Shown here in pieces: positions 42,609-52,225 of a stretch of 64,000 nt of DNA. The position numbers were made by a program, and so were the translations under genes. Source of the stretch: Jejuia sp040720935 (GTDB lineage Bacteria; Bacteroidota; Bacteroidia; Flavobacteriales; Flavobacteriaceae); the NCBI RefSeq assembly GCF_040720935.1, contig NZ_JBFDAE010000003.1:124001-188000 (forward strand). Reading direction: 5' to 3'. Position 1 is the stretch's first letter. Each line of letters opens with the position of its first letter. The notes under the pieces were generated by a model that was not told the DNA's origin, made no database searches, and saw only the letters and a program-made list of their open reading frames with translations.

Positions 42609-42625
42609 TGGACAAACCATGGACA
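42609..42625 (+). promoter_or_regulatory. TGGACA-N5-TGGACA direct repeat, second site
   Basis: TGGACA (42609-42614) and TGGACA (42620-42625), 11-bp period, 35 nt before the ATG of the short T9SS gene. Same words and spacing as at 41775-41791. The layout resembles a tandem half-site for a regulator bound on one DNA face; the regulator is not in this window. Confidence 0.5.
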
Positions 42626-42659
42626 CACTAGTATATTGCGCATATTTATCATAGCTTAG

Positions 42660-43226
42660 ATGAATAATGAGTGTTTGAAGAAAAAGTTTATGAAAACAGA
42701 ACGACTTAAAATATTAGTATTTCTAATGCTCGGGATTTGTTCTGGGCTTTCTATTCAGGCTCAAAATGAAAGTAACAAAACGGCATACAGAATAATAAGA
42801 TCGAATTTAGGTGTTGGAGGGTCGTCTAAAATTATAGCGACTTCAAAAGGACAGTATAGAGTAAGTCAAAGTATAGGCCAATCAAGTGTCATTGGGACTT
42901 CTTCAAGAAATGGCTATTATTTGAGACAAGGCTTTCAGCAACCTCATAAAAGGATTAAAATTGTAAAAAATTCAATTAACAATAGTTTAAACGCTACAGT
43001 ATATCCAAATCCTTTTGGTGATGAAATTGCTATTGCTTTTAATGAAACTATTGAAAAGGAACTTACGGTATTAGTTTATGATGTAAGTGGGAAATTAATC
43101 TATACAAGGGCGTTTTCGCCAGCAAAACATATTCAGTTAGACCTGAAACACCTCTCGTCTGGGTCTTACTTATTAAAGGCTATTTCTAACGGAAAGCTTT
43201 TTAATTCAAAACTCATAAAAATATAG
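42660..43226 (+). CDS. short secreted protein with T9SS type A sorting domain
   Basis: A 188-residue protein: signal peptide (SIQAQN, ~25-36), a central ~60-residue Gly/Ser/Gln-rich region (YRVSQSIGQSSVIGTSSRNGYYLRQGFQQP) and a C-terminal type A sorting domain (VYPNPFGDEIAIAF ... ISNGKLFNSKLIKI). T9SS exports it through the outer membrane, usually with cleavage and anchoring. Two starts are possible: ATG at 42660, or ATG at 42690 directly before the signal helix (MKTERLKIL). The central motif looks like a small fixed ligand or subunit; no function is known. Confidence 0.85.
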   Translation: MNNECLKKKFMKTERLKILVFLMLGICSGLSIQAQNESNKTAYRIIRSNLGVGGSSKIIATSKGQYRVSQSIGQSSVIGTSSRNGYYLRQGFQQPHKRIKIVKNSINNSLNATVYPNPFGDEIAIAFNETIEKELTVLVYDVSGKLIYTRAFSPAKHIQLDLKHLSSGSYLLKAISNGKLFNSKLIKI

Positions 43227-43247
43227 TACCCATAAAACCAATCTGTT

Positions 43248-45494
43248 ATGAAACGTATAACTACCCTAATTTTATTTCTTTTTCTTACGATACAAACATT
43301 CGCACAAACTGAAGGTATCTCTTATCAAGCAGTAATTATAGCTCCTGATGTATTAGAATTGCCCGGAGTAGATTCTGAAGGTAATTATTTGCCAAGTGCC
43401 GAAGTAGCTATTAAATTCTCAATTATTGCTCCAGGAAGTGGTGTTGTAGAGTATTCTGGAATACAAAACACAACTACAGATGAGTTTGGTAGAATTAACT
43501 TAATTATTGGCGCAGGGAATTATGACGATTTCGAGAAAATTGATTGGAACGGGGATCCAAAGTCTTTAAAAGTTGAAATTGACTTTAAAAATGGCGATGG
43601 TTTTTTAGACATGAGCATAGAAAAACTAACCTATGTGCCTTATGTTGCCCATAGAAACATTACCGCCGAAGGTACTTTGCATGTTAATGACGACACATTT
43701 CTAAATAGGGAATTGACCGTAGGAGGTCCTACAGAATTAAAAAGTACTTTTTTGGTTAGTGGCGGAAACCCCTCAAATTTAACAGGAGATTTAATTGTTG
43801 ACGGTACTACAAATTTGAATGGGACATTAGATGTAAATAATAAGAGTGTTACAAATTTATCTGGGGATTTAAATGTTGGAACACCTGGTGGAATAGATGC
43901 AGATGCTTCGACATTGCTTAACGGCACATTGGATGTAATAGGTAAAACAACTGTAGCCGATTTTGAAGCCACAGGACAGGCAACCTTTGGAGATTTAGAG
44001 GCTCAAACACTTAGAATTAATGAAAGTACAAATCTTTTTGGCACGCTTGAAGTTGAATCTACAGAACAAATTAAAATAACATCCACCGTTTCCACTGGTA
44101 ATATTGCTTACGACAATGCCTCACCTCCACAAGCTGTAAATGATCCAGGACTTGATATGGGCAACTATCCTTTGCTGGTGCAAGGGAGTAACCAAGGAAT
44201 TGCTGTTAAAGTTAATGGGAGCAGAAGAAATGGTAACAACTTTATTTCCTTTTGGGATGATACCGATATTTGGGGTAGAATTGAAGGTGAAATAGAAAGC
44301 GAGTTTGAAAACAATGCCGATTATTTATTTGACCAAACCTCACTTGAATATGATATATATGAAGCGCAAATAGACCGTAATTTTGCCATCGCTGATGCGG
44401 CTATTGGTGCATTACAGGTTATTAAAGCAGCCACAGATTTCAGGGGTTGTTTTGGTTTGGGAGGTTGTCTGGCTTCACCTGGGCCTGCAGATATCGCTTT
44501 TGCAGCTGCCGAAGTTATTTCAGATGGTATTCAGGTTGGTTTTGCTCAAGATGCGCTTAATCGCGCTCGCGGTTATAAAGTGGATTACGATGACAACAAA
44601 ATAGATTTTATAGGGGTGTCTTATGCCTCTGGAGCGGGAGATTATGCGGAATATTTATTGCGGGAACATCAAAATGAACAAATGACCTATGGAGATATCG
44701 TGGGTGTTAATGGTGGTAAAATATCTAAAAAGACTAGTAGTGCCGAACGCTTTATGGTGGTTTCTTTTAGACCAATTGTTTTGGGGAATATGCCGCAGCC
44801 TAGTGAAGAAGCCAATTACGAAAAGGTTGCTTTTATGGGACAGGTGCCAGTTAAGGTGTTTGGAAAAGTAAGCATTGGCGATTATATTATCCCTAGTGGA
44901 AATAACGATGGTATCGGTAAAGCCGTTGCACCATCAAAAATAGCAGCGCATCAAATTAAGGATATTGTTGGAATAGCATGGACAAATAGTAATAATGCGT
45001 TAGGTTTTAATTTGGTAAATGTTGCCGTTGGATTAAATAGAAATGATAATAACGCTATCGTTGAAAGGCTGGAACAAAAAGTTGAGGCTCAAGCTGTTGA
45101 GATTCAAGGTTTAAAAGCGCAAATTACCGCCATTTATGAGATGCTTGCTAATCCTGAAACTGTCAATGCTGTAGCTTCTAAAAAATCACATGAAGAACAT
45201 AAAGAAAAGGAAACCAATACTGCTGAACATTATGATGATAGAAAATATGAAATTATCGATACAGATAAAGGCGAAATAGTGTATTGGGAAGTAACCCGCG
45301 AAGATTTTGAAAAAGGTTTGGAAATGGCCGAAGAGCAAATGCGTTTGGATGGTGTGGATGTAGAAAACAATTTCTTATTTCAAAAACTTAAGAGTGATCC
45401 TCAGTATAAAGAACGACTTCTGGCACAATTAAAATCAAAGTTAGACAAGCAGTTTCACTATCATAAGGAAATAGATAAAAAAGGCGGTCACTAA
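43248..45494 (+). CDS. secreted tail-fibre-like protein with coiled coil
   Basis: A 748-residue protein with a signal peptide (~20, TFAQT) and an N-terminal domain (GISYQAVIIAPDV...). From ~140-260 there are repeated short beta units (LTVGGPTELKST, LTGDLIVDGTTNLNGTLDVNNK, LSGDLNVG), like phage-fibre shafts. A region ~480-600 (GDYAEYLLREHQNEQMTYGDIVGVNGGKISK ... VPVKVFGKVSIGDYIIPSG) resembles the peptidase G2-like domain of tail fibres. A coiled coil follows (IVERLEQKVEAQAVEIQGLKAQI). No T9SS domain was seen. No phage genes are nearby, so this is a cellular surface fibre candidate. Confidence 0.72.
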   Translation: MKRITTLILFLFLTIQTFAQTEGISYQAVIIAPDVLELPGVDSEGNYLPSAEVAIKFSIIAPGSGVVEYSGIQNTTTDEFGRINLIIGAGNYDDFEKIDWNGDPKSLKVEIDFKNGDGFLDMSIEKLTYVPYVAHRNITAEGTLHVNDDTFLNRELTVGGPTELKSTFLVSGGNPSNLTGDLIVDGTTNLNGTLDVNNKSVTNLSGDLNVGTPGGIDADASTLLNGTLDVIGKTTVADFEATGQATFGDLEAQTLRINESTNLFGTLEVESTEQIKITSTVSTGNIAYDNASPPQAVNDPGLDMGNYPLLVQGSNQGIAVKVNGSRRNGNNFISFWDDTDIWGRIEGEIESEFENNADYLFDQTSLEYDIYEAQIDRNFAIADAAIGALQVIKAATDFRGCFGLGGCLASPGPADIAFAAAEVISDGIQVGFAQDALNRARGYKVDYDDNKIDFIGVSYASGAGDYAEYLLREHQNEQMTYGDIVGVNGGKISKKTSSAERFMVVSFRPIVLGNMPQPSEEANYEKVAFMGQVPVKVFGKVSIGDYIIPSGNNDGIGKAVAPSKIAAHQIKDIVGIAWTNSNNALGFNLVNVAVGLNRNDNNAIVERLEQKVEAQAVEIQGLKAQITAIYEMLANPETVNAVASKKSHEEHKEKETNTAEHYDDRKYEIIDTDKGEIVYWEVTREDFEKGLEMAEEQMRLDGVDVENNFLFQKLKSDPQYKERLLAQLKSKLDKQFHYHKEIDKKGGH

Positions 45495-45551
45495 AAATTA
45501 GGAAGAAGTGGTAAGTGGATTTCTAAATAAGTTAACTTTAAAAAACAGTAA

Positions 45552-48500
45552 ATGTCTTTCTATATAAACATCTTCTTTTATACTTTAAAGCTGAAGAAAA
45601 AATGTATTCTTTCTTTAGTCGTCTTATGCTTTGGAGTATTGTGTGCTTCTGCGCAAACAACGGCAATACCGGATGCCAATTTTGAAGACTATCTTGAAAC
45701 CCATGATGAAAACGGAATAACAGTAAACCTTGGCGATGCAAATAGTATGGGGGATGGTGTTGCTGGGAATGCTACTGTTACTACAGCAAATATTTCGGGT
45801 GTATTATCGCTCGATGTCAGTAATTTGGATATTTTGGATTTGACAGGTATTCAGGATTTTACAAATTTAGAAACGCTACTCTGTAGTGGGAATAATTTAA
45901 CTACTATTGATGTATCTAACAATACCAATTTAAGGTCTTTACTCTGTGGTTCCAATCTTTTAACGGCGCTTCAATTAGAGAACAATCCCAATTTAGAAAC
46001 CCTCAATTGTTCCAATAATCAAATACAGAATTTGAATTTAGTGGATGCTGGAACGCAAAACCCATATAATCCACTTCTGAAAAACCTAACATGTTCTAGT
46101 AATCAGTTGTCTAATATTGATGTCAGTAAGCATAATGATTTGTCCTTGCTTAACGTTTCAAAAAACAGATTGACCGGTACATTGGATGTGAGTAACAATA
46201 CAATTTTAGAGAACCTATTCTGCGCTTCAAATCAAATTTCAATTTTAAATCTGTCTTCCAATACGGTTTTAAAAAATCTGGATGCTTCCGATAATTTATT
46301 GACTGCTTTAGACTTAACGACAATTAATATTGTGGCGTGTCCTGACCCACAAACCGACCCGATTACCGTGTGTCAGGGAACAGGTTCGATTAACGTATCC
46401 CAAAACCAACTAACGGTTTTGAATGTTGCAAATGGGTTTAACGATTTGGTTTCAACGTTTAGTGCTGAGGATAATCCAGATTTATTCTGTATTCAGGTTG
46501 ATGTTGGTTTTACCCCTCCAAGCACTTGGCTAAAAGATGATTGGACCTATTATGGCGAAACCACTTGTGCAGATATTTTTACCTATATTCCAGATGATAA
46601 TTTTGAACAAGCACTAATTGACGCCAACCATGACGATGTCTTGGATAATTTCGTATTAACCTTAAATATCAATGGGCTTACAACGCTTGATGTGTCAAAT
46701 AAAGCCATTTCTGATCTTACAGGAATTGAAGATTTTGATGCATTGGAAATTTTAGATTGCAGTATCAATACTCTTGAAGATTTAGATTTAGCAACAAATA
46801 CGGACATACTACAACTCGATTGTTCTAGCAATATGCTATTAAATATCGATTTGAATACGAATATATTACTTAATACGCTTGATTGTTCAAACAATTCGAT
46901 TTCTAATTTAAGTATCAATGGTAATACTGCACTCATAGATTTTAATTGCTCAAATAATTCGTTAGTTAGTTTAGACTTAAGCGGAAATACTTTATTGACC
47001 GCTATAGATTGTTCAAACAATCAAATTGAAAATTTAAATACTGTCGCTAATACAACATTAACCACACTTTTGTGTAACGCTAATAATTTGTTCGCTCTAA
47101 ATATTAAGAATGGAAATAATGGCAGCCTATCAAGCTTTAACGCCACAAATAATGCCCATTTATTCTGTATTGAAGTTGATAATGTTGCCAATGCCAATGC
47201 GGCGGTAGGTTGGCAGAAAGATGCACCGGCATTATATAATTTGAATTGTGGGACCTATGTGCCCGATAATAATTTTGAAATCTATCTTGAAGCAAATGGT
47301 TTAGGCGATGGCATTCCAAATAATAATTTTGTGTCAACGGTTTTAGTAAACGCTTTCGTTGGCCCATTGGATATTTCAGGTTTGAATATTTTGGATCTCA
47401 CAGGAATTGAAGATTTTTTGTTACTTCAGAATTTAAATTGTTCCAGTAATGCATTATCAGAATTAGATGTAAGTAATAATGCAGCTTTAGCAATTTTAGA
47501 GTGTTCATTTAATCAAATTGAAAACTTGGATGTTGTTTCCAATACTGCACTTACGGCGTTACTTTGTAATGATAATGCGCTTTTCACATTGAATATTAAA
47601 AACGGAAACAACAACACATTAGCGACACTTAATGCAACAAACAACCCTAATTTATTTTGCATAAATGTTGATGATGCCATTATTGGAACTATCCCTGGAG
47701 GCTGGCAAAAAGATCTGGCAACTTCATATAATAACGATTGTGATAATAACCGTTTTACTGCCATTCCTGATAACTTTTTTGAACAGGCATTGATCGATTT
47801 AGGATTGGATTCAGGGGCTTTGGACAATCAAGTGTTAACCGCAAATATTGAACATGTAACAACGTTGAACGTTAGAAACAAACAAATTCAAAGTCTGGAA
47901 GGGATCAAGGGATTTTCGTTATTACAGAATTTAGAGTGCAGCAATAATTATTTGAACGATTTGGATGTGAGTGGTATGGTCTATTTGGAAGAATTGTACT
48001 GTGGCTCAAATTACTTTTTAACCAATAATCCCGCTAATCCAAACGGGGTGCTGAACACAACTGGAACCATTAACTTAATAAAACTATTTTGTTCTGGAAA
48101 TAAGTTAGCCGATTTAGACACGGCATTACAAACAAATTTAGAGGCATTGGATTGTGCCGATAACAATCTGGATGTGTTAAATATTTCTGGCAATTTAGTG
48201 TTAAAGGAGCTAAACTGTTCCAATAATAATTTAACCACCTTAGATATAAGTAACAATACCTCGCTTGAAGAAGTAAGTTGTGATAGCAACAATATCAATA
48301 ATTTGGCTACGGTTAACGTGAATAATACAACATTGACCAATCTGAGTTGTGCCAACAATAAATTGGCAGCGCTTGCGGTAAACAATTATACTTCATTATT
48401 GAGTTTAAATTGTAGCTTGAACGACTTAACCCAGCTCAATACCGCTTCAAATGTCGCTCTGGAAATTTTAGATGTTACGGATAATGCAATTTCCAATTTA

Positions 48501-51281
48501 ACCCTTACCAATAACACTAATTTAGTGTCGTTAAAGTGTTCTCAAAATAATTTGGCGCAACTTGATGTCAACAGTAATACGCTACTCGAAACCTTAAATT
48601 GTGATACTAATCAACTCAGTCAACTTTTGGTGAATACTGCGCCTTCAATCAAGTTTTTGTCCTGTGCGAGCAACCAATTGACAGATTTGGACGTAAGCAA
48701 TAACCCAGACCTCATAGAGTTGAATGTGAGTTTGAATTCACTTTCAAGTTTAATGTTGTCCAACAATTTAAATCAACTAAAGACATTTAATTGTAGTGGT
48801 AATATGTTGGATGGCGGTATCGATTTAAGTACTATGGGTATAGGTGCTTGTCCAACTTTAGATGCTAACACCCCTCAAGAATTTTGTCCGAATACAATCA
48901 GCATTAATGTTTCCAACAATCGTTTAGAATTCTTGAATATCCAAAACGGTAGTAATGGAAATATTTCGGTTTTTAATGCCACATTAAATCCAGATTTAAC
49001 CTGTATTCAAGTGGATGATGTGAATGTAATTGGTGTCAATTGGCAGAAGGATATAACTTCAGAATATAGTTTAGATTGTCGTTTTGGGGAAACTTATGTG
49101 CCGGATGATAATTTTGAGCAAGCATTAATTATTCTAGGATATGATATTTTACCTTTAAATGATTATGTGCCTACTACCGTTATAGAAGTCCTGACGGATT
49201 TGGATGTAAGTACTGAAAATATTTCTGATTTAACCGGAATTGAAGATTTTAAGGCGTTACAGAATTTAAATATCTCAAATAATACATTGACCACCATAGA
49301 CTTAAGTAAACTGATAAATTTAAGTATTTTGAATTGTTCAAATTCTAATATTTCAGATTTGGACATAACCGATAATACTTTATTAACCACGCTCGATTGC
49401 TCAAACAATGCAATTAAAACTTTGGATATTTCTGAAAATACCAATCTTGTCAGCTTAAATATTGCAAACAATAATTTTTCAGAATTTACTCCAAGTGACA
49501 TCCCCACATTACAGATTTTTAATTGTGATGTAAATCAATTGGCGGATTTAGATTTTAGTTTGAATACGGCGTTGACAAGTTTAAGTTGTGCTTCAAACCT
49601 ATTGGAGACTCTAAATCTTAAAAACGGACAAAATGCAAATCTTGCTAATCTAAACGCACAAAATAATGCAGATTTAATATGTATAGAAACAGATACGGGC
49701 GCAGTTCCAGGAGGTGTTACTTGGTTAAAGGATGCCACGACACAATACGCCATAAATTGTCATTTTGGAGAAACCTATGTGCCAGATGATGGGTTTGAAA
49801 CCGTATTAATTAACCTTGGTTACGATACTGGAACTTTAGATGATTATGTGCAGACTTCAAACATTAACGGTATTTCATTTTTAGATATTGGTAGCAATGG
49901 TATTTCAGATCTAACGGGAATTGAAGATTTTGTGGGTTTAACGACGTTGTTTTTTGAAGAAAACACCATTGCAACGGTAGATTTAAGTGCCAATATACTT
50001 TTAGTAAACTTAAATGCTTCAGGGAATGTGTTAACCGATATTGATGTATCATTCCTTTCAAATTTGAAACAGTTGAATGTGTCAAATAATGAATTGTCCC
50101 AGATAAATTTAAATTCAAACTTAAGTCTATTGGAACTGAATGTTTCCAGTAACAGCTTAACAACTTTGGATGTTAGTGTATTGGTCGATTTAGAAAAATT
50201 AAACTGTGCTTCAAATGTATTGGAGGCTTTAAGTGTGACTTCAAATCCTAAATTAACTGAACTTTTGTGTCAATCCAATCTTTTTATTCAGAATAAATTG
50301 AATCTTCAAAATGGTGCAAATGCTATTTTAGAAAAGTTCAGCGCAACCAACAACCCCGATTTAAGCTGTATTTTGGTGGATAATCCCGTTGCAGTAATTA
50401 CGAACACCAATGGCACTTACGATAATTGGTTTAAAGATCCTTCCGCAACCTATCAAACCATATGTGCTGATGCCGATAATGATGGGGTTGCTAATGTTGA
50501 TGATCTATGTCCGGGAACAGCATTTGGAACAGCTGTAGATTTATTTGGTTGTCCGTATTCCGTTTTGCCCGATGATAATTTTACCATTTTAATTACAGGA
50601 GAAACATGTTTAAATAACAACGATGGTAAAATAAATATCACTACAAAGGAATTCCACGAGTACAAAGCAAATTTGGTGGGCGATGATTTTAATAGAGATT
50701 ATACGTTTACCAACGAAATAAATATTCTCGACCTACTTGCAGGCACTTATAGATTATGTATGACTTCAAATGAGTTGCCAAATTTTCAAACTTGTTTTGA
50801 TGTGGTGATTAACCATCCCGAAAATTTGGAGGTTATAACAGGGAAACGGGGGACTAGCAAAGAAGTGTCTTTCGAGATGTCTGGAAATTCAAATTATAAC
50901 ATAGAATTTAATGGTTTGCAGTTCACAACCACCGAATCAAAATTGACCCTGCAACTGGAGAAAGGTACAAATACCATCAAAATTTCCACCGATTTACCTT
51001 GTCAAGGTACTCATGAAGAAAGCATATTTTTATCAGATGAAATGTTTGTGTATCCAAATCCGTTTGAAAGTGAAATCACTATTTATTTAGGAAATATAGA
51101 AGACCAAAATATAGAAGTTAATCTGTATTCATATTTAGGACAGTTAGTGTTTTCTAAAACTATTTCTGAACGGAAAAATAGAAGTTTAAATATTGATACA
51201 GATAGATTTGCCTCTGGTTTATATACTTTATTTGTTACATCGAAAAAATCTATTTCCACCTTTAAAATTGTTAAGAAATGA
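45552..51281 (+). CDS. giant modular leucine-rich T9SS surface protein
   Basis: A 1909-residue protein with an N-terminal signal (CASAQT, ~34). Six leucine-rich modules follow. Each opens with a (I/V)PDxxFExxL segment (starts near residues 38, 345, 568, 736, 1182, 1408) and closes with a DLxCIxVDxxxxxxxxWxKD cap. Inside are 21-residue LRRs such as LxxLxCSxNxLxxLDVSxN. A short PDDNF-led spacer and a thrombospondin-3-like repeat (DADNDGVANVDDLC, ~1640) precede the T9SS type A sorting domain (~1832-1909, VYPNPFESE). T9SS delivers it to the surface, where LRR modules bind other molecules. The lipoprotein gene overlaps its stop (ATGA). Confidence 0.93.
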   Translation: MSFYINIFFYTLKLKKKCILSLVVLCFGVLCASAQTTAIPDANFEDYLETHDENGITVNLGDANSMGDGVAGNATVTTANISGVLSLDVSNLDILDLTGIQDFTNLETLLCSGNNLTTIDVSNNTNLRSLLCGSNLLTALQLENNPNLETLNCSNNQIQNLNLVDAGTQNPYNPLLKNLTCSSNQLSNIDVSKHNDLSLLNVSKNRLTGTLDVSNNTILENLFCASNQISILNLSSNTVLKNLDASDNLLTALDLTTINIVACPDPQTDPITVCQGTGSINVSQNQLTVLNVANGFNDLVSTFSAEDNPDLFCIQVDVGFTPPSTWLKDDWTYYGETTCADIFTYIPDDNFEQALIDANHDDVLDNFVLTLNINGLTTLDVSNKAISDLTGIEDFDALEILDCSINTLEDLDLATNTDILQLDCSSNMLLNIDLNTNILLNTLDCSNNSISNLSINGNTALIDFNCSNNSLVSLDLSGNTLLTAIDCSNNQIENLNTVANTTLTTLLCNANNLFALNIKNGNNGSLSSFNATNNAHLFCIEVDNVANANAAVGWQKDAPALYNLNCGTYVPDNNFEIYLEANGLGDGIPNNNFVSTVLVNAFVGPLDISGLNILDLTGIEDFLLLQNLNCSSNALSELDVSNNAALAILECSFNQIENLDVVSNTALTALLCNDNALFTLNIKNGNNNTLATLNATNNPNLFCINVDDAIIGTIPGGWQKDLATSYNNDCDNNRFTAIPDNFFEQALIDLGLDSGALDNQVLTANIEHVTTLNVRNKQIQSLEGIKGFSLLQNLECSNNYLNDLDVSGMVYLEELYCGSNYFLTNNPANPNGVLNTTGTINLIKLFCSGNKLADLDTALQTNLEALDCADNNLDVLNISGNLVLKELNCSNNNLTTLDISNNTSLEEVSCDSNNINNLATVNVNNTTLTNLSCANNKLAALAVNNYTSLLSLNCSLNDLTQLNTASNVALEILDVTDNAISNLTLTNNTNLVSLKCSQNNLAQLDVNSNTLLETLNCDTNQLSQLLVNTAPSIKFLSCASNQLTDLDVSNNPDLIELNVSLNSLSSLMLSNNLNQLKTFNCSGNMLDGGIDLSTMGIGACPTLDANTPQEFCPNTISINVSNNRLEFLNIQNGSNGNISVFNATLNPDLTCIQVDDVNVIGVNWQKDITSEYSLDCRFGETYVPDDNFEQALIILGYDILPLNDYVPTTVIEVLTDLDVSTENISDLTGIEDFKALQNLNISNNTLTTIDLSKLINLSILNCSNSNISDLDITDNTLLTTLDCSNNAIKTLDISENTNLVSLNIANNNFSEFTPSDIPTLQIFNCDVNQLADLDFSLNTALTSLSCASNLLETLNLKNGQNANLANLNAQNNADLICIETDTGAVPGGVTWLKDATTQYAINCHFGETYVPDDGFETVLINLGYDTGTLDDYVQTSNINGISFLDIGSNGISDLTGIEDFVGLTTLFFEENTIATVDLSANILLVNLNASGNVLTDIDVSFLSNLKQLNVSNNELSQINLNSNLSLLELNVSSNSLTTLDVSVLVDLEKLNCASNVLEALSVTSNPKLTELLCQSNLFIQNKLNLQNGANAILEKFSATNNPDLSCILVDNPVAVITNTNGTYDNWFKDPSATYQTICADADNDGVANVDDLCPGTAFGTAVDLFGCPYSVLPDDNFTILITGETCLNNNDGKINITTKEFHEYKANLVGDDFNRDYTFTNEINILDLLAGTYRLCMTSNELPNFQTCFDVVINHPENLEVITGKRGTSKEVSFEMSGNSNYNIEFNGLQFTTTESKLTLQLEKGTNTIKISTDLPCQGTHEESIFLSDEMFVYPNPFESEITIYLGNIEDQNIEVNLYSYLGQLVFSKTISERKNRSLNIDTDRFASGLYTLFVTSKKSISTFKIVKK

Positions 51282-51985
51282 GAAAATTAATTTATAGTCT
51301 CTATTTTGTTGTGTGCTGTTTTGGATGTAGTGGAAATTCCTCTGATGATATCAATTCTGAAGAAAATCCAGATGGCACTCCAAACCCGGAATCGCCATTA
51401 ATTGTGAACTTACAGTTTCCGCATGAAGATGGTTTATGTAATTTGGGAACAAATTTTACGCCAACCCAAAGTACCGTGTTTTTTGAATGGGAAGCGAGTA
51501 CCATAGCGGAAAGTTATACTATTTATATTGTGAATTTGATAGATGGTACTTCTATCCAGGAAAGTACAGCCGAAGATAAAATAGGCATTGTCATAAGCCG
51601 AGCTACACCATATTCATGGTATGTAGAATCTACTGCTGGCTCTAAAACCGAGAAGAGCGACACTTGGAAGTTCTACAACGCAGGACCAGGTGTAGAAACC
51701 TATGCGCCATTTCCAGCAACAATAACTGCACCAGCTATGGCATCGGCAGTTAACGGGCCAAATGTTACGTTACAATGGACAGGAAGTGATGTTGATGATG
51801 ATATTGTAGGCTATGATGTGTATTTGGGAACTTCCAATAATCCAGATGTTCACACAAGTAATGTTACAGCAAGTGAATTGAGCGTATCGGTAACTTCTGG
51901 AGCAATCTACTATTGGAAAGTAGTCACAAAAGATGCCGTTGGAAATACTTCGGAATCTGGGATTTTTCAATTTAGGGTACTTTAG
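51278..51985 (+). CDS. surface lipoprotein with fibronectin type III-like domains
   Basis: A 235-residue lipoprotein: lipobox near CFGCSGN (Cys17), a Ser/Asp/Glu/Pro-rich linker, then two FN3/Ig-like beta domains. WEASTIAESYTIYIVNL ... YSWYVESTAG and VTLQWTGSDVDDDIVGYDVYLG ... YYWKVVTKDAVGNTSESG. The YxWxV pattern is typical of such cores. The start overlaps the LRR gene stop by 4 nt (ATGA), so the two are translated together and the lipoprotein may anchor or cap the LRR protein. Confidence 0.85.
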   Translation: MRKLIYSLYFVVCCFGCSGNSSDDINSEENPDGTPNPESPLIVNLQFPHEDGLCNLGTNFTPTQSTVFFEWEASTIAESYTIYIVNLIDGTSIQESTAEDKIGIVISRATPYSWYVESTAGSKTEKSDTWKFYNAGPGVETYAPFPATITAPAMASAVNGPNVTLQWTGSDVDDDIVGYDVYLGTSNNPDVHTSNVTASELSVSVTSGAIYYWKVVTKDAVGNTSESGIFQFRVL

Positions 51986-52225
51986 GGAAAAAGGGATTAA
52001 CTTAAATTTTAGAATTTAAAAATCGGTATAATACCAATTATTATTCAAAATGGGACATAGTTAATTTGAATTATATTTTGTTTAGATGAGATAGAAAATT
52101 AAAGCATAGTTTTAACTACGGTTTCATTTTATATTGAAATATAAGCGAAATAGAAACAAATTATGTGGGCCGTTTTGAGTAGTAATGGGTATAAGTGTAT
52201 ATTTACGTGTTTTTTCATTTGAAAT

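Noticed and set aside
46583..50665. Several antisense frames of 70-145 codons opposite the LRR gene
   Set aside because: They mirror the repeated Leu/Asn/Ser codons of the LRR modules and have no independent support.
43248..51281. Possible prophage or phage-derived contractile system
   Set aside because: Only one fibre-like protein; no capsid, sheath, baseplate, terminase or integrase genes, and neighbours carry T9SS or lipoprotein signals.
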